Source: Novosphingobium sp. 32-60-15 (lineage in GTDB: Bacteria; Pseudomonadota; Alphaproteobacteria; Sphingomonadales; Sphingomonadaceae). Taken from it: a stretch of DNA of 60,425 bases. Of the stretch, positions 24,468 to 33,016 are shown one piece after another. Numbering within the stretch: position 1 is the first letter of the stretch; every line of letters starts with the position of its first letter. Location of the stretch: assembly GCF_002280675.1 (NCBI RefSeq), contig NZ_NCEN01000017.1, positions 1 through 60,425 on the forward strand, written 5' to 3'. The notes beneath the pieces are model-generated. The model saw only the letters and a program-made list of their open reading frames with translations, made no database searches and had not been told where the DNA came from. Made by a program: the position numbers and the translations under genes.

Positions 24468-26147
24468 ATGACCACACAGATCAACCGCCGCAAGATGCTC
24501 TCGCTCATGGGCGCAAGCGCGACGACCGGTATGGCTATCGGGCTGGCTCCCGGCGCACAGGCCGCAACGATGTTGAAGGGCGCGCAATTTCTGCACGGCG
24601 TTGCCAGCGGTGACCCGACGCCTGACGGCGCGATAATCTGGACAAGGGCGACAGTCGCGCAGGGGGCCGTGGGTGACGTGCCTCTGATATGGTATGTTGC
24701 GCCTGCCGGTGCAACAAAGGCCGTGCGCACGGGCAAGGTTGTGGCAACGGGTGCCGCAGACCACACCGCGAAAGTGGACGTAAGCGGTCTTAAACCTGCG
24801 ACCGATTACGACTATTGGTTTAGCTGCAAGAACGGCACGACATCACCCAAGGGCCGTCTGCGCACCTTGCCGGTGGGTGCAACTGAAAAGGTCGTGCTGG
24901 CACTGGTATCCTGTCAACTTTATCCCGGCGGCTTCTTCAACGCCTTTGCCGATCTTGCTGCGCAGGAACGGGTCGACGCGGTAGTCCACCTTGGCGACTA
25001 TATTTATGAATATGGGGCCGAAGGGTATGGAACCGACATCGGCAAGAAGATTGGCCGCTTGCCCGATCCGGCCCATGAGATCGTTACGCTGGACGATTAT
25101 CGCCGCCGCCATGCGCAAGTGAAGACCGACCCGCAAATGCAGGCCGCTCATGCGCGCGCTGCTTTCATCTGCGTCTGGGATGATCACGAAACCGCCAACG
25201 ACGCATGGCTGGGCGGCGCGGAAAACCATGATCCTGCCAAGGAAGGCGATTGGCGCGCGCGCAAGGCAGCGGCGCTTCAAGCCTATTTCGAATGGATGCC
25301 GATCCGCAATCCGGCCCCCGGATCGGATCCGGCGGCGATCTATCGCAGCTTTGAATTTGGTGATCTTGCGACGTTGGCGATGGTGGAAACCCGCCTGCTG
25401 GCCCGCGATCAGCAGGTTGCGTTCAAAGGCGCTGTTCCTGATGCTGCGATGATTGGCGCGATGCTGCAACAACGTCAGGATACCAAGCGCGAGCTGCTGG
25501 GTGCAGCACAGACGCAGTGGCTGGAGGCCGTGCTTGCCCGTTCCGTCAAGGCGGGCAAAGCATGGCAATTGCTGGGCAATCAGGTTGTCATGGCGCGCGT
25601 CCCCGGCCCCGATTTGCAGCGGGCGATGGGTGAGCAAATGTTTGCTGACATGCTAGGCAAAATGCCAGAAGCCTATCGTGCCCAAATCGCGCGTTCGCAG
25701 GGTGCGTTCAAAGCGGGCATCCCGTTCAACATGGATGCATGGGACGGCTATCCAGCCGCGCGGGAACGGCTTTACGCCATGCTGCGCAAGGTGGGTGCAA
25801 ATGCGATTGCTTTTGCCGGAGACAGCCACGCGGCATGGGCAAATGACCTGTATGACAATGGTGGCACGCTGATCGGCGCTGAATTCGGTGCAACGGCAAT
25901 CACCAGCCCATCGTACGGCTCGCTGCTGCCGGGCCTTGGGAAGATCATCGCCGAGCAAAGCCCCGAAGTTGCCTTCTGCGATCAGGACCGCAAAGGTTAT
26001 ACGATGGTCACTTTGACGCGCGAGGCCGTCACTGCAGAGTTCGTGACAGTCTCTACCGTTCTGTCGCAGGACTATACCAGAGCGGTTGCCGCGCGTTACA
26101 CCCGAACTGCAAAATCAAACATCCCGCTGCAACGAGGTGATGCGTAA
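24468..26147 (+). CDS. phoD: Alkaline phosphatase D (PhoD family), Tat-exported
   Basis: A 559-residue metallophosphatase. The N-terminus NRRKMLSLMG followed by a hydrophobic stretch and APGAQA is a twin-arginine signal, as expected for PhoD, which is exported folded with iron and calcium. A beta-sandwich PhoD-N domain (FLHGVASGDPTPDGAIIWTR) precedes the phosphatase domain: LVSCQLYPGGFFNAF, VHLGDYIYEYG, VWDDHETANDAW, LGNQVVMAR, AFAGDSHAAWAND. PhoD acts on phosphomonoesters and phosphodiesters outside the cytoplasm. Start ATG 24468 is 40 bp after the receptor stop. Its stop is 30 bp from that of the converging TetR gene. PhoD genes are commonly in Pho regulons; no strong Pho box was seen directly upstream. 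Confidence 0.92.
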   Translation: MTTQINRRKMLSLMGASATTGMAIGLAPGAQAATMLKGAQFLHGVASGDPTPDGAIIWTRATVAQGAVGDVPLIWYVAPAGATKAVRTGKVVATGAADHTAKVDVSGLKPATDYDYWFSCKNGTTSPKGRLRTLPVGATEKVVLALVSCQLYPGGFFNAFADLAAQERVDAVVHLGDYIYEYGAEGYGTDIGKKIGRLPDPAHEIVTLDDYRRRHAQVKTDPQMQAAHARAAFICVWDDHETANDAWLGGAENHDPAKEGDWRARKAAALQAYFEWMPIRNPAPGSDPAAIYRSFEFGDLATLAMVETRLLARDQQVAFKGAVPDAAMIGAMLQQRQDTKRELLGAAQTQWLEAVLARSVKAGKAWQLLGNQVVMARVPGPDLQRAMGEQMFADMLGKMPEAYRAQIARSQGAFKAGIPFNMDAWDGYPAARERLYAMLRKVGANAIAFAGDSHAAWANDLYDNGGTLIGAEFGATAITSPSYGSLLPGLGKIIAEQSPEVAFCDQDRKGYTMVTLTREAVTAEFVTVSTVLSQDYTRAVAARYTRTAKSNIPLQRGDA

Positions 26148-26177
26148 AACGCAAGCCTCCAAGCATCGCGGCCATGG

Positions 26178-26855
26178 TCAGTTCTTGCCGGCAAGTTCGC
26201 CCGGCTTGAGTGTTTTGACCAGATTGCAGAAGGACAGCACTGCCAGATATTCAAGCTCGGGCATGCGCTTTTCGAACGGTTTTTCGTAGCCTGCAAAGAT
26301 GGTCATGCCCTCCATCGAGGCAGAGATGAACAGCGCGACAATCTCGCATTCGGAGTCAGATAGATCGGGGCGCATTTCCCGGACAATCCCCAAGATCGGC
26401 GCGCGGGCACGGACATACAGATCCTGAACGCGTTCAAGTACGAACTGGTCATGGTTTGACAGCGCCCACAATTCAGGAAAAAAACGCGTCGTCTTCTTGG
26501 ACCGGATGTCGTCCAGCAAGAGCATGCACAAGCGCCGCAAGCGTTCCTCGGCGGGCACGCCGGGCATGATCATGATCGTCTCGAATTCGCTCTCGTAACT
26601 ACTGATGACAGCTTCCATCAGCTCGCGCACAAGATCTTCACGGCTGCGGTAATGGTACGTCAGGTTGCCGAATTTCATGCCGCATGTTGCAGCGACTCGG
26701 CGCATCGACATCGCCTTGTAGCCATGCTCGATCAGGATCGACAAAGCCGTGCGCAGGATCAGCTCACGGGTTTCATGGCCCTTGGTATAGCCACCTTCAC
26801 GATCGGGAAAGATCATGTCGGTGACATACTTCGGAACCCTATCGTATTGATTCAT
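26178..26855 (-). CDS. TetR-family transcriptional regulator of the amine cluster
   Basis: A 225-residue regulator starting MNQYDRV (AAGGGA about 10 bp upstream). The N-terminal helix-turn-helix lies around residues 28-75: TRELILRTALSILIEHGYKAMSMRRVAATCGMKFGNLTYHYRSRED, in segments typical of TetR. The C-terminal ligand-binding part has the TetR_C form FFPELWALSNHDQFV. It is divergent from the amine dehydrogenase operon with 150 bp between start codons, and tandem palindromes lie in that gap. It probably represses the operon and itself and responds to the amine, aldehyde or a CoA ester. The inducer is unknown. Confidence 0.88.
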   Translation of the reverse strand: MNQYDRVPKYVTDMIFPDREGGYTKGHETRELILRTALSILIEHGYKAMSMRRVAATCGMKFGNLTYHYRSREDLVRELMEAVISSYESEFETIMIMPGVPAEERLRRLCMLLLDDIRSKKTTRFFPELWALSNHDQFVLERVQDLYVRARAPILGIVREMRPDLSDSECEIVALFISASMEGMTIFAGYEKPFEKRMPELEYLAVLSFCNLVKTLKPGELAGKN

Positions 26856-26903
26856 ATATTCATTTCCCTTGCTTGACGGGCAATATGCCACGCCGCTAAA
26901 AAC

Positions 26904-26954
26904 TTGTCACTCGACAAATTTAGGTCACTTGACAGTTTTGTGTCTAGTTTGACA
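26904..26954. promoter_or_regulatory. Tandem operator-like palindromes in the TetR/amine dehydrogenase intergenic region
   Basis: TTGTCACTCGACAA (26904-26917) is a perfect 5-bp-arm palindrome. GTCACTTGACA (26924-26934) is nearly identical to its core GTCACTCGACA and starts 18 bp later, close to two helical turns. A third, looser copy GTCTAGTTTGACA follows at 26942-26954. TTGACA at 26929-26934 could be a -35 element for the plus-strand operon, so protein bound here would block it. This is the expected arrangement for TetR-type control. Confidence 0.55.
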
Positions 26955-27005
26955 TGATCGGGATGCAAGTCAGCACACGGTTGCTGCATGCAAGGGAGGT
27001 ACCGG

Positions 27006-28181
27006 ATGAAGTTGTTTGCGCTGGCTTTGGCACTATCTGCATCCGGCTCGGCGCTTGCTGCTGCTCCTGCGGCGGAAGCCAGTTTTCCAAAGCCGCTTCC
27101 CGATGAACCCATTCCGGTGATCGAAACGCTTCCTGCACAATGGCCTGCGTCATGGGTAATGGTGCACGATCTGCACTTCGGCTCCATCCTTGATGGACGG
27201 GTGATGATTGTTGACACGGCATCGCCCGAACGGCCGGTGCGCGGTATGGTTCGCGCGGCGCAGTTTGCCAACATGCTGGTCTCATCCAGCCGCAAGGAAA
27301 TCCTGACATCCGAGACGTTCTATTCCCGCCTGACGCGGGGTGAGCGGACCGATGCGGTGACGATCTGGGACATGGGCACGCTGGAGCCCAAGGCCGAAAT
27401 CCTGATGCCGGGTGGCAAGCGCCAGCAATCGGTTACCTATCCGCAGTTGTTCCAGTTTACCAATGGCGGCAAGTGGGCGCTAGTGGCGAATTTCACGCCT
27501 GCACAATCGGTTAGTGTTCTCGATCTGGATGCGCGCAAGATCATTGCCGAGATTGATCTGCCCGGCTGTGCGCAGCTTTATCCCACCGGCCAGCGCGGTT
27601 TTACCAGCCTTTGCGCCGATGGTGCGATGCTGTCGGTCAAGCTTGGCGCGGACGGTCAGGCGGTGTCATCGAAAACCATCGAAGGCGTGCAGGACATCGA
27701 CAAGCAACCGCTGTTCGGCACGCCTGCATGGGTTGGCCAGAAGGCATGGTTCGTGAGCTATTACGGCCAGATCCAGGGCTTCGATTTTACAGGCGACGTT
27801 GCCAAGACCATCCCCGGCACGTTCAACGTGGGCACGGCAGAGGGCGCTGCGCCGCAATGGCGACCGGGCGGATGGCAAGTCATTGCCGCCGATGCTGCCG
27901 GAAAACTTTACATACTGATGAGCCCCAACGGTCGCGAGGGTAGCCACAAAGATGGCGGTACTGAAGTTTGGGTGGTTGATCCTGCCACCAAAACGCGTGT
28001 GTCGCGTATCGCCTTGCGCGCCACGGCAACCGCCATTGGCGTGACGAAGGAAGCCACACCACGGCTGATTGCGGCACGTACCGATGGGGTGATTGACGTG
28101 CATGATGTGGCAAGTGGTGCATTTTTGCGCACGCTTGGCACAGCGGGCGGTGAAAGCCCCATCCTGATTACGGTGCCGTGA
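27006..28181 (+). CDS. mauB: TTQ amine dehydrogenase, heavy (beta-propeller) subunit
   Basis: A 391-residue periplasmic subunit with a signal peptide ending SALA-AA. ATG 27006 has AAGGGAGG 7 bp upstream. The heavy chain of methylamine/aromatic amine dehydrogenase is a seven-bladed propeller. The sequence shows the typical WVMVHDLHFGSILDGRVMIVD opening in two segments, GKWALVANFTPAQSVSVLDLD, LPGCAQLYPTGQRGFTSLCADG, GTPAWVGQKAWFVSYYGQI, and LYILMSPNGREGSHKDGGTEVWVVD. It is followed by mauE, mauD and mauA in the conserved BEDA order. Together they oxidise a primary amine to aldehyde and ammonia. The size and the cytochromes next to it favour the aromatic-amine (AauB) type, but substrate class is not proven. 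Confidence 0.93.
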   Translation: MKLFALALALSASGSALAAAPAAEASFPKPLPDEPIPVIETLPAQWPASWVMVHDLHFGSILDGRVMIVDTASPERPVRGMVRAAQFANMLVSSSRKEILTSETFYSRLTRGERTDAVTIWDMGTLEPKAEILMPGGKRQQSVTYPQLFQFTNGGKWALVANFTPAQSVSVLDLDARKIIAEIDLPGCAQLYPTGQRGFTSLCADGAMLSVKLGADGQAVSSKTIEGVQDIDKQPLFGTPAWVGQKAWFVSYYGQIQGFDFTGDVAKTIPGTFNVGTAEGAAPQWRPGGWQVIAADAAGKLYILMSPNGREGSHKDGGTEVWVVDPATKTRVSRIALRATATAIGVTKEATPRLIAARTDGVIDVHDVASGAFLRTLGTAGGESPILITVP

Positions 28182-28182
28182 A

Positions 28183-28674
28183 ATGATGGAAATTTCCACT
28201 TTTCTGGCATTGCTGCTGGCAGGCTCTGCCCTGCACAAAGTCATCGCGCGTGACCGTCTGGCACAGGTCGCGGCAAAGCTCGCTGGCGTACGTGGCCAAG
28301 GCCTGCTGCTGCTGATCGTTGCCGGCACGTTCGAGCTGGTCGCGGCACTGTGCCTGATGATCGCACCGTTGCATCAGACCGGAGCCTTGCTGGCCGCCGT
28401 TGTGTGGCTTGCCTATGCCGCGGCGTTGCGGCGCCGGCGCGGCGAGACACTGGATTGCGGATGCGATCTGGTGGCGCGGGAAAAGCCGGTAGACTGGCCC
28501 CTGATTGCACGGCCTGCCGCGCTCGCCATGCTGGCACTTATCATTTCCACCCTGCCGGTGGCGGCATTCGGTGTTGCAACGCCATTCGCCGCCGCCGGAC
28601 TTTTAGCGCTTTATCTCGCCGGGTCGGAACTCCTCGCCATTCCCCATCCTCGCTGGAGGAAATCATCATGCTGA
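28183..28674 (+). CDS. mauE: MauE-family membrane protein for amine dehydrogenase maturation
   Basis: A 163-residue integral membrane protein with four or five hydrophobic segments and the MauE signature TLDCGCD (about residues 87-93). MauE and MauD are needed for stable production of the cysteine-rich light chain, probably by handling its six disulfides. The start is 1 bp after the mauB stop, and its end overlaps the mauD start by 7 bp. Confidence 0.9.
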   Translation: MMEISTFLALLLAGSALHKVIARDRLAQVAAKLAGVRGQGLLLLIVAGTFELVAALCLMIAPLHQTGALLAAVVWLAYAAALRRRRGETLDCGCDLVAREKPVDWPLIARPAALAMLALIISTLPVAAFGVATPFAAAGLLALYLAGSELLAIPHPRWRKSSC

Positions 28675-29258
28675 CATCCCAGATCCTGTTGTGGACCGCC
28701 GTGATCGTGCAAGCGCTGCTGATCGCCGCCCTCGCCCGCCAAGTCGGCATCCTTCACGAACGCATAGCCCCGGCCGGCGCGCTGACGCTGCACCAGAACG
28801 TCAACGTGGGCGAAGTCGCCTCGCCCATGACTGTTACGACCATCGATGGCGCGCCTATTGAAATCGGCGGCAAGCGCGATGGACGCAGCCAGTTGCTGTT
28901 TTTCGCATCGCCCGATTGCCCGGTCTGCAAGTCCTTGCTGCCCGTCGTCCGTTCTGCTGCAACGGCTGAAGCCGACTGGCTGGACATCGTGATCGCCGGA
29001 GACGGATCGAAAGCGGATTACCAGCGCCTCATCGGGCAGCACGGCCTGAACGGCATACCAACCGTTCTGTCAGAGGCGCTTGGCCGCGCATTCGGCGTGT
29101 CGAAGCTGCCCTATGCAGTGCTGCTGGACGAGGCTGGCCGCGTCGCATCGCTGGGCTTGGTCAACAGCCGCGAACATCTGGAAAGCTTGTTCGAAGCCAA
29201 GGAACGCGGCGTCGCCTCGATCCAGGATTTCCTCTCGCGCCGCAACAAGGAGGCCTGA
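28668..29258 (+). CDS. mauD: MauD thioredoxin-like disulfide protein
   Basis: A 196-residue protein starting MLTSQILL, with GGAGGA 8 bp upstream. One N-terminal membrane anchor (residues 4-24) is followed by a thioredoxin-fold domain with FFASPDCPVCKSL; the CxxC pair is Cys84-Cys87. MauD is required for disulfide formation or isomerisation in the light chain. Position between mauE and mauA is the standard one, and the gap to mauA is 3 bp. Confidence 0.92.
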   Translation: MLTSQILLWTAVIVQALLIAALARQVGILHERIAPAGALTLHQNVNVGEVASPMTVTTIDGAPIEIGGKRDGRSQLLFFASPDCPVCKSLLPVVRSAATAEADWLDIVIAGDGSKADYQRLIGQHGLNGIPTVLSEALGRAFGVSKLPYAVLLDEAGRVASLGLVNSREHLESLFEAKERGVASIQDFLSRRNKEA

Positions 29259-29261
29259 GCA

Positions 29262-29822
29262 ATGGCCGGATTTGACAAATGGACCGAGCGCCTTTCACGC
29301 GGCGTTGCCCGCCGCACATCGCGCCGCAGCACGCTGGCCTGGTTGGGAGCGGCAATCACCGGCGCGGCCACCATACCCGTACTACCGGTGGCCCGCGCGG
29401 CAAGCGGTTCACCGCACGGCGGCGGCGGGGCTGCAAATGCGCCGCTGGTTTCAACCAATCCGCAAGATCCCGGTGACCAGACATCGTGCGATTACTGGCG
29501 GTACTGCGCCATCGACGGGTTCTTGTGTTCATGCTGTGGCGGATCGGCCAGCACTTGCCCGCCGGGCACGGAAATGTCGCCAATCACATGGATCGGGACG
29601 TGCACCAATCCTGCCGACAACCGCGCCTATGTCATCAGCTATAATGACTGCTGTGGCACTTCATCGTGCGGACAATGCCTGTGCAACCGCAATGAAGGCG
29701 ATCGCCCGCAAGTGCGGCCGCAATCAAATAACGATTATAACTGGTGTCTGGGGACACAAAGCAGCGTTTACAACTGCTCCACAGCGATCATCGTCGGCGT
29801 GGCGCTGGATCAGCCCAAGTGA
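29262..29822 (+). CDS. mauA: TTQ amine dehydrogenase, light (catalytic) subunit
   Basis: A 186-residue protein with a long twin-arginine signal (SRRSTLAWLG), as in known light chains. The mature part is packed with cysteines: DYWRYCAIDGFLCSCCGG, CPPGTEMSPITW, SYNDCCG, CGQCLC, NWCLG. Trp110 and Trp161 are 51 residues apart, the exact spacing of the two tryptophans that become the tryptophan tryptophylquinone cofactor, and Asp129 in SYNDCC aligns with the catalytic aspartate. Residue numbers are one higher than in the Alcaligenes faecalis aromatic amine dehydrogenase precursor, as I recall them. It oxidises the bound amine to an iminoquinone. The stop overlaps the next cytochrome's GTG start by 4 bp. 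No mauG is present in the window. Confidence 0.94.
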   Translation: MAGFDKWTERLSRGVARRTSRRSTLAWLGAAITGAATIPVLPVARAASGSPHGGGGAANAPLVSTNPQDPGDQTSCDYWRYCAIDGFLCSCCGGSASTCPPGTEMSPITWIGTCTNPADNRAYVISYNDCCGTSSCGQCLCNRNEGDRPQVRPQSNNDYNWCLGTQSSVYNCSTAIIVGVALDQPK

Positions 29823-30277
29823 AGGCGCTGCTTGGCATCATCCCGGCGATGGCCGTTATGGCGTTGGCCCTGCCTGCTGCTGCTGCGCCGGACGGGGCAA
29901 CCATCTATGGCCGCTGCGCCGCATGCCACACCAAAACCGGGGCTGGCGTTCCCGGCGCATTTCCGCCGCTGGGTGCCGATTTCCGCGCCCTTGCCGCAAA
30001 GGCTGACGGGCGGCGCTTCCTTTCGCTGGCCGTTGTGCGTGGCTTGTCCGGCCCTATGACGGTTGACGGCAAAGCCTATCGCGGCGTCATGCCCGCACAG
30101 ATGCTGGATGATGCTTCGACGGCTGCCGTGCTTAACCACGTCGGCACACAAATCGCCAAGACAGGCCCCGCGTTCAAGCCGTTCACCACAAAGGAGGTGG
30201 AAGGACACCGGTCTTCAGGCGCAAGTCTTACTGCCGCCGATGTTGCCAAACTTCATGCCCAGGTCGGCGGCAAATGA
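29819..30277 (+). CDS. c-type cytochrome, likely electron acceptor of the amine dehydrogenase
   Basis: A 152-residue monoheme cytochrome. GTG 29819 overlaps the mauA stop (GTGA) and begins directly at a signal peptide (VKALLGII to PAAAA). Heme motif CAACH at residues 33-37; PPLGADFRAL and the distal-Met-like YRGVMPAQ follow, the pattern of small class I cytochromes. Location right after the light chain suggests it takes electrons from TTQ in the periplasm, a job done by amicyanin or azurin in the studied systems. That role is inferred from position. Confidence 0.85.
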   Translation: MKALLGIIPAMAVMALALPAAAAPDGATIYGRCAACHTKTGAGVPGAFPPLGADFRALAAKADGRRFLSLAVVRGLSGPMTVDGKAYRGVMPAQMLDDASTAAVLNHVGTQIAKTGPAFKPFTTKEVEGHRSSGASLTAADVAKLHAQVGGK

Positions 30278-30747
30278 AGTTCACAACGCCCGGTATAGCC
30301 ATGCTGTTTGCCCTGTTGATGGCAGCAGCAGGCGTCCGGGCGGGCGAAGTGCAAATGCGCGGGGTCAGCAACCCGCAGCAGGCGCGGATCGATTACATCC
30401 TGAAATGTCAGGGATGCCACAGGCCTGATGGCGGGGGAGACGATCGGTCAAACCCGCCGATCAAAAACGAAGTGGCGCGCTTTCTTGGCGTTCCGGGCGG
30501 GCGCGAATTCCTTGCGCGGGTGCCAGGTGTTTCCACTGTCGATCTTGATGACACGCGGTTGGCGAACCTCGTCAACTGGACGCTTTACACGTTTGATCCG
30601 GCCCACATGCCCGCAGACTTCAGGCCCTATAGCCCTGAAGAAATAGGACATCTGCGCCGTCATCCCCTTCGCCTCGAACGCGCCGAAACAAGAGCGCGGC
30701 TGGTGAAAGGCTTTTCGCAGGACAGAGCAAAAACACACTCACCCTAA
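30274..30747 (+). CDS. Second c-type cytochrome of the amine dehydrogenase operon
   Basis: A 157-residue protein with a signal peptide ending GVRAG and one heme motif, CQGCH (residues 45-49). Later regions (GVPGGREFLARVPGVS, LANLVNWTLYTFDPAHMPADFRPYSPEEI) include Met residues that could ligate heme. The start overlaps the previous stop by 4 bp (ATGA), so both cytochromes are coupled to mauA. It may pass electrons on toward the oxidase or form a dimeric relay with the first cytochrome. Confidence 0.82.
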   Translation: MKFTTPGIAMLFALLMAAAGVRAGEVQMRGVSNPQQARIDYILKCQGCHRPDGGGDDRSNPPIKNEVARFLGVPGGREFLARVPGVSTVDLDDTRLANLVNWTLYTFDPAHMPADFRPYSPEEIGHLRRHPLRLERAETRARLVKGFSQDRAKTHSP

Positions 30748-30761
30748 AAATTGGGAGATAC

Positions 30762-32972
30762 ATGATGAGGGAACGTCTTTTCCGCGGAACTGCGCTGGCT
30801 GGGGTAACCATAGCATCCGCATTTCACCTGACACCTGCGATGGCGCAAGACGCCAAAGCGGAAAACGTCATACCCGAAGGCGAAATTGTGGTCACCGCAG
30901 CCAAGCGGTCTGAAAGCCTGCAAGCAGTGCCGATTTCGGTTTCAGCGATCAGCGGCGATACTTTGGCCAAATCACGCGTTAGCAGCGTCGACAGTCTGGT
31001 GACGAAAGTTGCGAACCTGCAACTGACGTCGATTGTGGGCGACAATACGCCGATCTTCGCTTTGCGCGGCGTTTCGATGTCGGATTACAGCCTTAACCAG
31101 TCCAGCCCTGTCGCCACCTATTATGACGAAGTTTACAAGGGCAATTTCGCGTTCCTTGGCGTGACGATGTACGATCTGGAACGTGTGGAAGTGCTGCGCG
31201 GACCGCAGGGCACGCTTTATGGCAAGAACACCACTGGCGGCGCGGTAAACATCATTGCGCGGGGTGCAAAGCTTGGTGAAACAAGCGGTTACATCAACGC
31301 AGGCTATGGCAATTATGACCGCGTTGATCTGAACGCTGCGTTCAACGTGCCTTTGGGTGAAAAGGCCGCCCTGCGCATAGCGGGAACTTATGCCCGTGCG
31401 GATGGCTGGTTCAAGAACGTTGTTCCGGGCAAACCCGATCTCGCATCGACCGATGAATACGCCATCCGGGGCACGCTGAACTTTGAAGCCAGCGAAAGCG
31501 TGCGCTTTGTTTTGCGCGCATCGACCAGCTATCAGAACCCGCAGAATTACGGCATTTATGCCCAGCCCGAAGCGGTCAACCGCCCCGGCCTTGGCCGCCG
31601 CGAGATTGCTTCGAACATTGATACCAAGCGTCAGGCGCGGACCTATTCCGTAGCGTTGACCAGCACGTTCGACATCTCCGATGCCTTGGCGATCACCAGC
31701 ATCACCGCGTGGGACAAGGGCAACCTGTTCTTCTATGAGGACACTGACGGCACTGCTTCGGAACTGCTGGAAATCCCCTATACCGACCGCGCCACCCAGT
31801 TTGCACAGGACTTGCGCCTGACCAGCGACACCGGCGGCCCGTTCGACTTCATCCTTGGTGCCTATTTCCATCGCGAAAAAGTGTTTAACGAAACCACCTT
31901 CGAGATCGGAAAAGACATAGATTCCGATGGCTTGGCAGGCATAACCGCCAACGATTGTGCGGTCGGTCTGCCGCTGGCCTGTCTGTTCCGCAACAACTTC
32001 ACCCAGGTGAAGAAAAGCTATGCGATCTATTCCGATGTGAAATACGCGTTGTCCGATGCGGTCACATTGCGTGGTGGTTTGCGCTATACGCATGATACCG
32101 GCGAACAGACCGACTTCAAATCAGACGCATTGGGCGTGGACGGCTCACTGATCGCCAACCTGATCCCGCTTTCGGCGCTCAAGTATTCGCAAGACAATCT
32201 GTCGGGCAAGATCGGTGTCGATTTCAAGCTGTCTGACGGCAATCTGATCTATGCCAATGTCAGCCGTGGCTATCGCGCACCAAGCTTCAACGCGCAGGCG
32301 TTTTTCGATCCATCGGAGTTGTCTGTCGCCAAAGCCGAGGAAGTCACCGCTTATGAACTGGGTGCCAAGACGCAGTTCCTTGATCGCCGGATCACATTGA
32401 ACCTTGCCGGTTTCTATTACGATTACCGCAACCAGCAGTTCATCAACATCGATCCCAATACAGCCGCGCAAACGCTGCTCAACATACCCAAATCGCGCAT
32501 TTACGGCGGTGAAGCGGAACTGACGATCCGGGCGAGCGACAAGCTGACCATCCACAGCGGCATGGGCATTCTGGCCACCAAGATCCAGCAAGGCATTGTC
32601 AGCGGCAACAACGTGGCGGGCAACCGCTTGTCGAATGCACCAAGCCTGACGTTCAATACGACAGTGGACTTGACGGTGTTTGACGGAGACATGGGCCAGC
32701 TATCGATCCACCCGGATTTTTCTTACCAGACCAGCCAGTTCTTCGAAGTGCTGAACATTCCCCGTTTGCGGCAAACGTCTTATGCGATTGTGGGCGGGCA
32801 TATCGATTGGGAAAGCGCAAACGGACGCTTCAGCGCATCGATCTGGGGCAAGAACTTGTCAGACAAGTTCTACTTCACTTCCCGCGTTGATCTGCTTGCC
32901 GGTTTTGGATTTGATTACAACCACATCGGCAACCCGCGCACATATGGCATCACGGTTGGCGCAAAGTTCTGA
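30762..32972 (+). CDS. TonB-dependent receptor of the amine cluster
   Basis: A 736-residue outer-membrane receptor starting 14 bp after the second cytochrome, with GGGAG before ATG 30762 (ATG 30765 is also possible). Signal peptide ends TPAMA-Q. TonB box and plug: EGEIVVTAAKRSESLQAVPIS, FALRGVSMSDYSL, DLERVEVLRGPQGTLYGKNT, TGGAVNIIARGA. The barrel ends TVGAKF. Its presence inside the operon suggests the amine substrate, or a larger compound that yields it, is too big for porins. Small amines such as methylamine would not need such a receptor. Confidence 0.93.
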   Translation: MMRERLFRGTALAGVTIASAFHLTPAMAQDAKAENVIPEGEIVVTAAKRSESLQAVPISVSAISGDTLAKSRVSSVDSLVTKVANLQLTSIVGDNTPIFALRGVSMSDYSLNQSSPVATYYDEVYKGNFAFLGVTMYDLERVEVLRGPQGTLYGKNTTGGAVNIIARGAKLGETSGYINAGYGNYDRVDLNAAFNVPLGEKAALRIAGTYARADGWFKNVVPGKPDLASTDEYAIRGTLNFEASESVRFVLRASTSYQNPQNYGIYAQPEAVNRPGLGRREIASNIDTKRQARTYSVALTSTFDISDALAITSITAWDKGNLFFYEDTDGTASELLEIPYTDRATQFAQDLRLTSDTGGPFDFILGAYFHREKVFNETTFEIGKDIDSDGLAGITANDCAVGLPLACLFRNNFTQVKKSYAIYSDVKYALSDAVTLRGGLRYTHDTGEQTDFKSDALGVDGSLIANLIPLSALKYSQDNLSGKIGVDFKLSDGNLIYANVSRGYRAPSFNAQAFFDPSELSVAKAEEVTAYELGAKTQFLDRRITLNLAGFYYDYRNQQFINIDPNTAAQTLLNIPKSRIYGGEAELTIRASDKLTIHSGMGILATKIQQGIVSGNNVAGNRLSNAPSLTFNTTVDLTVFDGDMGQLSIHPDFSYQTSQFFEVLNIPRLRQTSYAIVGGHIDWESANGRFSASIWGKNLSDKFYFTSRVDLLAGFGFDYNHIGNPRTYGITVGAKF

Positions 32973-33016
32973 CGCATTCCAATGAAGACCGACCAAAGAG
33001 CGGTCAGGAGAGGATT

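Noticed and set aside
27006..29822. A classical methylamine dehydrogenase system
   Set aside because: No amicyanin (mauC), mauF or mauG is present, and the operon includes a TonB receptor and a CoA ligase, which methylamine use would not need.
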